From an uncultured Erysipelotrichaceae bacterium (GTDB lineage: Bacteria; Bacillota_I; Bacilli_A; Erysipelotrichales; Erysipelotrichaceae): a DNA stretch of 37,230 nucleotides. Below are positions 1 to 7,314 of the stretch, in pieces (positions within the stretch are counted from its first letter, which is position 1; the number at the start of each line of letters is the position of its first letter). Position numbers and translations under genes: made by a program. The stretch lies in contig CAKUQM010000016.1 of assembly GCA_934675465.1 (NCBI GenBank), positions 1 to 37,230 of the forward strand. Reading direction: 5' to 3'. The notes under the pieces are model-generated. The model was not told where the DNA came from. It did not search any database and saw nothing but the letters and a program-made list of their open reading frames with translations.

Positions 1-157
1 CATCACAAATGGTAACATCCACATTATTATCACTTGCAATTCTTTTCGCTTTTTTCACTGATTCTGCAGAAAAAACATCATATCCAGATTTTTTCAGTGA
101 GAATGTAATTCCACGATTTAAATTTTCATCATCTTCAACCACGAGCACGCTTGGCAT
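1..157 (-). CDS. Response regulator, receiver domain (partial, N-terminus only)
   Basis: The minus-strand frame starting at ATG 157 reads MPSVLVVEDDENLNRG and continues to VDVTICD at the window edge. It shows the paired acidic residues (E8, D9, D10) of a receiver domain; D52, the last complete residue, sits where the phosphoacceptor aspartate is expected. An AGAGAGGTG ribosome site lies 8 bases before the ATG, which decides the start. The DNA-binding or output domain is outside the window, so the family (OmpR-like or other) cannot be told. A kinase partner would probably lie at lower coordinates; the hybrid kinase at 7315-9390 is separated from it by six genes and carries its own receiver. 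The receiver call is firm and the subfamily unknown. Confidence 0.85.
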   Translation of the reverse strand, partial: MPSVLVVEDDENLNRGITFSLKKSGYDVFSAESVKKAKRIASDNNVDVTICD

Positions 158-306
158 AGTATATGCACCTCTCTTTATTAACTATCTTTCCTCTTCGCTA
201 AGACCTAGTTCATTACATATTTGTTCTACCTTAAAATCCTCAGTAGTGACTTTTGACAGCCAACTTAACTAAAAATCACTGTCTTAACATATTGGACTTG
301 AAGCAG

Positions 307-1614
307 TTACTTTTTTGAAAGATTATTGCTCAACGTAACGACAGTCTCACAAGAAGTAGTAAATGGGAACATGTCAACAGGATAGATATCACTGAAATTA
401 TAGTGTTCCTTAAATAGATTTAAATCTCTTGCTTGAGTAGCAGGATTACATGAGATATAGATAATCTTCTCAATATTTGTTTTGATAATTGAATCGATTA
501 ATTCCTTACTTAAACCCTTTCTTGGAGGATCCACAATAAGAACATCCTTATCCTTTAGGTATTTGCTTAAATCACATCTTGCATCATCTAAATAGAAAGT
601 CGCATTAGTAATATTATTTAACTTTGCGTTATCCTTGGCATTTTCAACTGCTGCCTTCACAATCTCAACACCAGTTACTTCCTTACAATACTTAGCCATA
701 AACAATGAGATAGTACCAATACCAGAGAATAAGTCTAATAGCCTTGTATCCTTATTCACATTAGCCAAATCTCTTGCAGTTGCATATAGCTTTTGCATCT
801 GGTGATAATTAATTTGATAGAAAGACTTTAATGAAATCTTAAACTTTAAACCATCAAATTCATCCACGATATATTCTCTACCAAACAAAATCTTTTCTTC
901 ATCGCCCAAGATAACATTATCATTACGAGTATTTAAATTTAAAATAACCGATTTTATTTGACTATATTTTGTAGTAAGTTCATTTGTGACTTCATCAATC
1001 TTAGGAATATTGAAGTCCTTAACAATAAAGCCAACCATAATTTCATCAGTTCCCCTAGCATGCTTAATCAAAATATGTCTAAAGTATTGATCAATCTTCT
1101 TATTTAATAAACTATTTTTAATATCATCAAAGATAATATTAGATAATTCAGTTTGAACATAACACTTATCAAATTCAACAATATCATTTGAGAATTTACG
1201 ATAGAAACCAAACTTATGATCTCTTACTGGGACCTGCACCTTATTACGATAGAAGAAAGGATCATCACTTCCTAAGACATCATGAATCTTTACATCTAAA
1301 TCAGCATTCTTATAAGTAGAAACCAATATTTGTTTCTTAAGCTCTAATTGATAATCATAAGAGATATAACGATAATCGCAACCACCACACTTATGGCTAA
1401 TTGGACAATCTGGTTTGATTCGAAAAGGACTTGCCACAATAAGCTTATCGATAATGCCAAAAGCTAAAGTCTTCTTATTGGCGATAATCTTAACGTCAGC
1501 TACTTCACCCGGAATCATTTCCTTGACAAAAACGACCAATCCATCCTTCTTACAAACGCCTTGGCCATCTACTGTTATATCAACACATTCAAGTCTTATA
1601 ATTTCATTCTTCAT
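307..1614 (-). CDS. rlmD: 23S rRNA (uracil-C5)-methyltransferase, RlmD/RlmCD type
   Basis: SAM-dependent methyltransferase of the TrmA/RumA family that puts a C5 methyl on a uridine of 23S rRNA (U1939, and in Gram-positive RlmCD also U747). It has an N-terminal TRAM-like domain (about 1-60), then a cluster of cysteines C70-x5-C76-x2-C79 plus C151 matching the 4Fe-4S site of RumA. The Rossmann motif LLDLFSGIGTIS is at about 291-302, DPPRKGL at 361-367 and the catalytic SCNPAT cysteine at about 388. The length of 435 residues is normal. The only ribosome site candidate, GAGG, lies in the 3' arm of the hairpin at 1624-1643. Family assignment is firm; which uridine (or both) is modified cannot be read from the sequence. 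Confidence 0.93.
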   Translation of the reverse strand: MKNEIIRLECVDITVDGQGVCKKDGLVVFVKEMIPGEVADVKIIANKKTLAFGIIDKLIVASPFRIKPDCPISHKCGGCDYRYISYDYQLELKKQILVSTYKNADLDVKIHDVLGSDDPFFYRNKVQVPVRDHKFGFYRKFSNDIVEFDKCYVQTELSNIIFDDIKNSLLNKKIDQYFRHILIKHARGTDEIMVGFIVKDFNIPKIDEVTNELTTKYSQIKSVILNLNTRNDNVILGDEEKILFGREYIVDEFDGLKFKISLKSFYQINYHQMQKLYATARDLANVNKDTRLLDLFSGIGTISLFMAKYCKEVTGVEIVKAAVENAKDNAKLNNITNATFYLDDARCDLSKYLKDKDVLIVDPPRKGLSKELIDSIIKTNIEKIIYISCNPATQARDLNLFKEHYNFSDIYPVDMFPFTTSCETVVTLSNNLSKK

Positions 1615-1617
1615 GAG

Positions 1618-1643
1618 AAAAAAGCCTCATATAACTATGAGGC
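1618..1643 (-). terminator. Hairpin with U-tail overlapping stop codon and ribosome site
   Basis: Minus-strand hairpin GCCTCATA-GTTA-TATGAGGC (8 perfect pairs, 1624-1643) followed by six U (1623-1618). The TAG stop of the upstream membrane protein (1637-1635) lies at the end of the 5' arm and start of the loop. The GAGG that would serve rlmD (ATG 1614) is in the 3' arm. It has the form of an intrinsic terminator, but may also gate rlmD translation. Confidence 0.75.
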
Positions 1644-2246
1644 ATCATCATCCTTTTCTGTAGGCTCTTCAATATCATTCTCGCCTCTTAAATCAGAAGC
1701 AAGTTCTTCATCAACAGCACTAGATACACATTGAACTGAATAAGTATCCATCTTAGAATTCTTAGTCAAAATGTAATAGATATTATCATCATCAATCTTG
1801 TTGTAGACATTAACAGCTAAATCATACATCTTCTCAGAACTTGAAGCTGTAAAATATGTAGCCATTGGCAGTTCCTTATTAACGATATTGTAAATATCAA
1901 CACATAAGTCTTCGATTTGCTTATCAGTTAAAGTATCAACTGCATCTACATTCACACGATATTGAGCAGAAGTAAGCTCGATATCACACTTTTCAACACC
2001 ACTTAGGGCCTCAATGCTATTTTTAATACTGCTTGTATTAGAACTTGTGATAGCTGGATTTAAGTCGCCCTTAAAACGATTGCCATCAACCGGCTTACCA
2101 CTTTCTAATGCAGCAGATATTAAAATACCACCAAAAATTAAACAAGGAATCAAAATAATAATTAACGAAATAATTAATACCAAAGCACCCTTAGATAATT
2201 TCTTTTTACCCTTAACTTGTTTTTCTTTCTTATTAACCTTTTCCAT
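1635..2246 (-). CDS. Single-pass membrane-anchored protein of unknown function
   Basis: 203 residues. A lysine-rich cytoplasmic tail (1-20) precedes one hydrophobic segment (about 21-47, ALVLIISLIIILIPCLIFGG), so the rest is probably outside the membrane. The outer part is Ser/Thr/Asp-rich, with a mixed alpha/beta-looking stretch at about 75-175 and an acidic tail ending EKDDDAS. No lipobox or catalytic motif is visible and I do not recognise a family. It starts 10 bases after the gatB stop with no clear ribosome site, so it is likely translated as the last gene of the ligA-gat run. Its stop codon sits inside the hairpin at 1624-1643. Confidence 0.75.
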   Translation of the reverse strand: MEKVNKKEKQVKGKKKLSKGALVLIISLIIILIPCLIFGGILISAALESGKPVDGNRFKGDLNPAITSSNTSSIKNSIEALSGVEKCDIELTSAQYRVNVDAVDTLTDKQIEDLCVDIYNIVNKELPMATYFTASSSEKMYDLAVNVYNKIDDDNIYYILTKNSKMDTYSVQCVSSAVDEELASDLRGENDIEEPTEKDDDAS

Positions 2247-2256
2247 AAGCTATATT

Positions 2257-3684
2257 TTATCTTTTAGATAACTCCTTAGTCAACAAATCACTCGCAAGCT
2301 TTGGATTAGCCTGACCCTTAGACTTCTTCATAACCTGGCCAACCATAAAACCTAACGCTCTATCCTTACCATTCTTAAAGTCAACAATTGATTGAGGATT
2401 CTCATCCAATACTTCAGTAACAATCTTCAAGATTTCGTCTTCATTAGAAACTTGCTTCATACCCTTTTCCTCAATAATCTCTTTAGGAGACTTAGAAGTA
2501 TTAAACATTTCCTCAAGCACTACCTTACCCTGCTTAGAAGAAATCTCACCCTTATCTAAGATATTAGACAACATCGCAAGATTATCATAAGAAACAGGAG
2601 AAGCAGTGATATCCAAACCATTCTTAGCCAATAAACCAGCTAATTCACTAGTCAATAAATTACATAAACTCTTAGGATTAGTTGCAGTACTCATGGCCAT
2701 ATCGAAGTAATTAGCTAATTCCTTATTAGCCAAAATGATAGAAGCATCATATTCGTTTAACTTATATTCACCCAAATATCTCTTCAACTTAGTATCTGGA
2801 AGTTCAGGCATATTAGCCAAAACCTCATCAATCATAGTTTGAGGAATACGAACAGGTGGGATATTTGGCTCAGGGAAGTACTTATAGTCAACACTACCCT
2901 CTTTCTTACGCATACTAACAGTAGACATTGTCTTCTCATCAAAACGTCTAGTTTCTTGAACAACAGCCTCGCCACTCTCTAACACTTCAGCCTGTCTTTT
3001 AACTTCATAATCAATAGCTTCCTTAACATTGGCAATACTATTCAAATTCTTAATCTCTACCTTAGTACCAAAGACCTTAGAACCCTTAGGCATAATAGAT
3101 ACATTGACATCACAACGCATCTCACCCTCTTCCATCTTCGCATCAGAAATACCAAGATACTCAAAAGTTTGTCTTAATTTTTCAACATACAATTGAGCCT
3201 CAATACCACTTGTAATATCTGGCTCAGAAACGATCTCACACAAAGGAACACCACTTCTGTTGTAGTCAATCAAAGTAAAATCATTTAAATGGAATTGTTT
3301 CGCAGTATCCTCTTCCATATGACAACGATTAATTCTAATGCGCTTATATTCATTATTTAAATAAATATCAATATAACCATTAGAACCAATTGGATGAAAC
3401 TGTTGTGTAATTTGGAAACCCTTAGGCAAGTCACTATAGTAATAATTCTTACGATCAAACTTAACTAAAGTATCAATATCCATATGTAAGGCACTACATA
3501 AAGCGATAGCCTTCTTTACTGCACCCTTATTTAAACAAGGCAAAGTACCAGGCATACCCAAGTCTACCTCATTAGTACAAGTATTAGCCTCTTGTTTAAA
3601 CTTATAAGGAGCACCAGAGAACATCTTAGTAAGCGTATTTAACTCAAGGTGAATTTCAATACCAACGACTACATCATATTCCAT
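2257..3684 (-). CDS. gatB: Asp-tRNA(Asn)/Glu-tRNA(Gln) amidotransferase subunit B
   Basis: GatB is the tRNA-binding kinase-like subunit of GatCAB, which activates the side-chain carboxylate of misacylated Glu-tRNA(Gln) (and often Asp-tRNA(Asn)) so that ammonia from GatA can amidate it. The N-terminus VVGIEIHLELNT, the motif YYSDLPKGFQIT (about 83-94), HMEEDTAK and YKYFPEPNIPP are signature GatB strings. The C-terminal 150 residues are the helical YqeY-like tail domain ending in GQVMKKSKGQANPKL. At 475 residues the length is typical. Its AAGGAGG ribosome site lies within the last codons of gatA, and the start is one base after the gatA stop, so the two are translationally linked. Assignment is firm. 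Confidence 0.97.
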   Translation of the reverse strand: MEYDVVVGIEIHLELNTLTKMFSGAPYKFKQEANTCTNEVDLGMPGTLPCLNKGAVKKAIALCSALHMDIDTLVKFDRKNYYYSDLPKGFQITQQFHPIGSNGYIDIYLNNEYKRIRINRCHMEEDTAKQFHLNDFTLIDYNRSGVPLCEIVSEPDITSGIEAQLYVEKLRQTFEYLGISDAKMEEGEMRCDVNVSIMPKGSKVFGTKVEIKNLNSIANVKEAIDYEVKRQAEVLESGEAVVQETRRFDEKTMSTVSMRKKEGSVDYKYFPEPNIPPVRIPQTMIDEVLANMPELPDTKLKRYLGEYKLNEYDASIILANKELANYFDMAMSTATNPKSLCNLLTSELAGLLAKNGLDITASPVSYDNLAMLSNILDKGEISSKQGKVVLEEMFNTSKSPKEIIEEKGMKQVSNEDEILKIVTEVLDENPQSIVDFKNGKDRALGFMVGQVMKKSKGQANPKLASDLLTKELSKR

Positions 3685-3685
3685 A

Positions 3686-5044
3686 TTAAAAATCCTCCTT
3701 TGTCATACCCATAAGACCAGTTCTATTTTCAATCGCCTTAGATAAATCAAACATTGTCTGCTCATCAAAAGGATTAGCAGTAACATTAACACCAACTGGT
3801 AAACCGCCAACTAAGCCCATAGGCAAAGTCAAAGAAGGTAAACCACCAAAGTTACCAATAGCCATATGATTATCAGCTATCAAATATTCTAAAGACAACT
3901 CATCAGTACTTGTGCCATCAATTAGTGGCGCAACAGAAGGTGCAGCTGGTGCAATCAAGACATCAGCCTCTTTTAATTCCCTCATAACTTCATCAACGAT
4001 TAATCTTCTAATCTTATGAGCCTTCTTTAAGATTCTCTCTTGATTCTCCTCAAATAAAGCATAAGAACCAAAGATAAATCTCTTCTTAATCCAAGGACCA
4101 AAGCCCTCACTACGAGAATTAATCATAATCTCTTCCATAGTCTTGCCATCAGCTCTTCTGCCAAAATTAATACCATCTAAATTAGAATGATTAGCAGTAG
4201 CCTCAGCATTGGCAATAATATAGTAAGTAGGAAGAATAGCCTTCATTAACTTTTCATCAAAAGTAACTTCTTTAACGATAGCACCATCAGCCTTTAAACC
4301 TTCAACTACCTTATTAAACAAGTCCTTTACATCATTATTAGAAATCGCATCAACGACATTCTTAAATACTAAAACCTTCTTACCCTTAACATCAGCATTT
4401 AGATTACTTAAGTAAGGTAAAACTTCCCTATAACTAGAAGTCATATCCCTGTCATCTCTACCAGCTAATACTTCAAGCATCTTACATGCATCATCGATAC
4501 AAGTTGTGAAATAACCTACATGATCCAAAGAAGATGCATAAGGAATAATGCCATATCTAGAGATACGGCCATAAGTTGGTTTAACACCAACAACACCACA
4601 ATATGAAGCTGGTTTTCTAATAGAATCACCTGTATCACTACCAATAGCACAACTTAAAGCACCTGAAGCGACAAGAACAGCACTACCACCTGAAGAACCA
4701 CCAGAAATTCTATTTAAATCATAAGGATTTCTAACAGGTCCTGTAACAGCTGTTAAGTTAGTACCACCCATTGCAAGTTCATCCATAGAAGCCTTACAAA
4801 CAGGCACAAAACCATTAGCCTCTAACTTGTCCATAATAGTCGCATTATAAACAGGAACATAATTTTCTAAAATCTTACATGAAGCCGTAGTTAAAACGCC
4901 CTTAGTACATACATTATCCTTAATACCAATCGCAATACCCTCTTTATTAGGCTTGATTGGTGTAACTACGCAGTTTAGCTTTTCATTAACAGCTAAAACC
5001 TTTTCATAAGCTTCTTTTGTACTACATACATTTTCAAATCTCAT
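3686..5044 (-). CDS. gatA: Asp-tRNA(Asn)/Glu-tRNA(Gln) amidotransferase subunit A (glutaminase)
   Basis: Amidase-signature hydrolase that releases ammonia from glutamine for GatB. The Ser-cisSer-Lys triad is visible: K42 in GIKDN, S117 in GGSSGGSA and the nucleophile S141 in GSDTGDSIRKPA. The residue before the nucleophile is Asp (GDS) where most GatA have Gly (GGS), and Lys replaces Gln in the following RQPA. I checked this in the nucleotides (GGT GAT TCT). It is otherwise intact, at 452 residues somewhat shorter than the usual 480-490. The ATG overlaps the gatC stop by one base (TAATG), so translation is coupled. Function is firm; the G-to-D change looks like a lineage trait rather than inactivation. 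Confidence 0.95.
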   Translation of the reverse strand: MRFENVCSTKEAYEKVLAVNEKLNCVVTPIKPNKEGIAIGIKDNVCTKGVLTTASCKILENYVPVYNATIMDKLEANGFVPVCKASMDELAMGGTNLTAVTGPVRNPYDLNRISGGSSGGSAVLVASGALSCAIGSDTGDSIRKPASYCGVVGVKPTYGRISRYGIIPYASSLDHVGYFTTCIDDACKMLEVLAGRDDRDMTSSYREVLPYLSNLNADVKGKKVLVFKNVVDAISNNDVKDLFNKVVEGLKADGAIVKEVTFDEKLMKAILPTYYIIANAEATANHSNLDGINFGRRADGKTMEEIMINSRSEGFGPWIKKRFIFGSYALFEENQERILKKAHKIRRLIVDEVMRELKEADVLIAPAAPSVAPLIDGTSTDELSLEYLIADNHMAIGNFGGLPSLTLPMGLVGGLPVGVNVTANPFDEQTMFDLSKAIENRTGLMGMTKEDF

Positions 5045-5334
5045 TATTTAAGCACCCTAGGAACTATAACATGCCCTGAAATTTGTTTTGGCGCATTTGC
5101 CAAAGCATCCTTTTGGCTTAGGACATTAGTTACCTCATCCTCTCTAAAATAAGCAGTTTCATCATCAAAAGGATAAATCATCTCTTCAACATCGCTTGTA
5201 TCAATCTCATCAAAAAAACTTAGCATTTTCTCCAACATGCCAAAATCATTAGCGATATCTTCAGCTTCTTTATCACTTACATCAAACATCAATTTGTTAG
5301 CTAAAATTTTAATCTCTTCTTTTTCCATACCCAT
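5044..5334 (-). CDS. gatC: Asp-tRNA(Asn)/Glu-tRNA(Gln) amidotransferase subunit C
   Basis: Small GatC subunit that wraps between GatA and GatB and stabilises the complex. The N-terminal helices EEIKILANKLMFDVSD and the downstream IYPFDD..FREDEV stretch (proline-containing, acidic) are typical of GatC, and the C-terminus IVPRVLK resembles the usual VPRVL/IP end. There is no strong ribosome site. The frame is open from TTG 5337 right after the ligA TAA (5338-5340), with ATG codons at 5334 and 5328. I chose 5334, reached by ribosomes finishing ligA; 5328 is equally possible. It lies directly before gatA with a one-base overlap. Confidence 0.9.
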   Translation of the reverse strand: MGMEKEEIKILANKLMFDVSDKEAEDIANDFGMLEKMLSFFDEIDTSDVEEMIYPFDDETAYFREDEVTNVLSQKDALANAPKQISGHVIVPRVLK

Positions 5335-5337
5335 CAA

Positions 5338-7314
5338 TTATAGCATGTTTACAAATTCTTCTTCGCTTATTGTTGTAACACCAAGCTCTTTAGCCTTTGT
5401 AAGCTTAGAACCAGCACTTTCACCATATATTACATAATCAGTATTCTTAGAAACACTACTTGCACAATGTGCCCCTAGATTCTCTAACATCTCACTTGCC
5501 TGTTTACGAGTATAAATAGTTAAAGTACCTGTTAAAACAACCGTCTTATCCTTAAATGGACTATTTGAATCAACCGAATTATCAATATAATCCATATTCA
5601 AACCAAACAACTTAAGCTGGTCAATCATCTTGGCATTATTCTCATCACTAAAGTAATCAACAATACCCTCAGCTGTAATTGGGCCAATATCCTTGATATT
5701 GCTTAAATCCTCAACTGTAGCCTTCATTAGATTATCCATATTCTTAAAGTTAGAAGCTAAAATCTTAGCAGCCTTCTCACCCACTTGTCTAATACCTAAG
5801 CCAAATAATAACTTTTCTAAAGAATTCTTCTTAGAATTTTCAACAGCTGTCACTAAGTTTTCATAAGACTTTAGACCAAACTTATCGATATTTAAGATAA
5901 TATCTTTCTTATTAAATAATTTATAAATATCCTCAAAACTACTTAAAATGCCATGATTAAAGAAAGTCTCCACCTTCTTTTCACCTAGTCCATCAATATT
6001 CATCGCATCTCTACTCGCAAAATGTGCAATACCAAAGACAAGTCTTGCTGGACAATCGCTATTGATACAAAAATGTGCTGCCTCATCTTCAAAACGATAT
6101 AACTTACCACCACACACCGGACATGTATCAGGGAAAACATAAGGTACTTGACTACCATCCCTATTCTCTTTAACACTTCTTACAACCTCAGGAATGATAT
6201 CACCAGCCTTACGCACAATAATCGTATCATTTACTCTGATATCCTTTTCTTTAATATAGTCTTCATTATGAAGTGTCGCATAGCCAATAGTAGTACCAGC
6301 ACACTTAACAGGAGAAAACTTTGCGTTAGGAGTACACTTACCAGTTCTACCTACCGTAATAAAGATATCCTCTACCTTAGTTCTTACTTCTTCTGCTGGG
6401 AACTTATAAGCAATTGCCCACTTAGGAATACGTGATGTAAAACCTAATTCCTTTTGCATAGCATAACTATTAACCTTGATTACCATGCCATCTATTTCAT
6501 AAGGTAATTCATCACGAATCTTAGCTGTATCATCAATCACCTTAATAACATCCTCGATATTATCACAAAGACGCATCGTATCATTTACTCTAAAGCCAAG
6601 TCTTTTCGCATACATCAAAGAATCATAATGAGTAGAAGCATTTATATCATCTGGTACATGATACCAGAAACCATTTAAACCTCTAGATGCCGCAATACTT
6701 GAATCTAATTGTCTAATAGAACCAGCTGCTGCATTTCTAGGATTGGCGAACTCATCCTCACCATTTTCACGTCTTTTCGCATTCAAACTATAGAAAGCAG
6801 CCTTAGGCATATAAACTTCACCTCTAATGTCATAACGTTGCTTATAGTTAATCTTTAAAGGAATAGACTTAATAGTCTTAACATTATTAGTTACATCCTC
6901 GCCTACTAAACCATCGCCTCTTGTAACAGCTTGTTTTAAAAGACCATCTTCATAAATCAAAGACATTGCCAAACCATCAATCTTATATTCGACACAATAT
7001 TCAACACTTGGATAAATATCTGTAATCTTTTTAGACCATTGTCTTAGTTCATCATAAGAAAAGACATCACCCAAAGACAACATTGGCTTAGTATGGGTAA
7101 CATTATTAAAAGAATCAATAATAGAATAGCCAACCTTATTAGTAGGACTAGCAGGATCATAAAGTTCAGGATGCTTAGCCTCTAGTTCCTCTAATTCCCT
7201 AAACAACATATCATATTCACTATCAAGCATCGTTGGCTTATCTAAAACATGATATTCATAATTACACTTGGTAATTAAATCTCTTAATTCCTTTATTCTT
7301 AATTCATCATTCAT
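5338..7314 (-). CDS. ligA: NAD-dependent DNA ligase
   Basis: Seals nicks in replication and repair using NAD+ as the adenylate donor. In order it has the Ia NAD-binding domain (about 1-70, with YYxLD-like EYHVLDKPTM), then the adenylation domain with the nucleophile K111 in YKIDG. Next come the OB fold, a four-cysteine zinc finger (CPVCGG...FCINSDCP, about 395-420), helix-hairpin-helix repeats (about 430-560, with GLGIRQVGEKAA) and a C-terminal BRCT domain (about 580-658, DKTVVLTGTL). At 658 residues it is full length. The ATG immediately follows the stop of the sensor kinase, whose last codons hold an AAGGAAGG ribosome site, so ligA is read on a transcript with that kinase. Assignment is firm. 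Confidence 0.98.
   Translation of the reverse strand: MNDELRIKELRDLITKCNYEYHVLDKPTMLDSEYDMLFRELEELEAKHPELYDPASPTNKVGYSIIDSFNNVTHTKPMLSLGDVFSYDELRQWSKKITDIYPSVEYCVEYKIDGLAMSLIYEDGLLKQAVTRGDGLVGEDVTNNVKTIKSIPLKINYKQRYDIRGEVYMPKAAFYSLNAKRRENGEDEFANPRNAAAGSIRQLDSSIAASRGLNGFWYHVPDDINASTHYDSLMYAKRLGFRVNDTMRLCDNIEDVIKVIDDTAKIRDELPYEIDGMVIKVNSYAMQKELGFTSRIPKWAIAYKFPAEEVRTKVEDIFITVGRTGKCTPNAKFSPVKCAGTTIGYATLHNEDYIKEKDIRVNDTIIVRKAGDIIPEVVRSVKENRDGSQVPYVFPDTCPVCGGKLYRFEDEAAHFCINSDCPARLVFGIAHFASRDAMNIDGLGEKKVETFFNHGILSSFEDIYKLFNKKDIILNIDKFGLKSYENLVTAVENSKKNSLEKLLFGLGIRQVGEKAAKILASNFKNMDNLMKATVEDLSNIKDIGPITAEGIVDYFSDENNAKMIDQLKLFGLNMDYIDNSVDSNSPFKDKTVVLTGTLTIYTRKQASEMLENLGAHCASSVSKNTDYVIYGESAGSKLTKAKELGVTTISEEEFVNML

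Noticed and set aside
9..272. Plus-strand frame of 87 codons at the left edge
   Set aside because: It lies opposite the receiver domain and the preceding intergenic DNA, lacks a ribosome site and reads as Ser/Leu-rich antisense; the minus-strand frame has clear receiver motifs.
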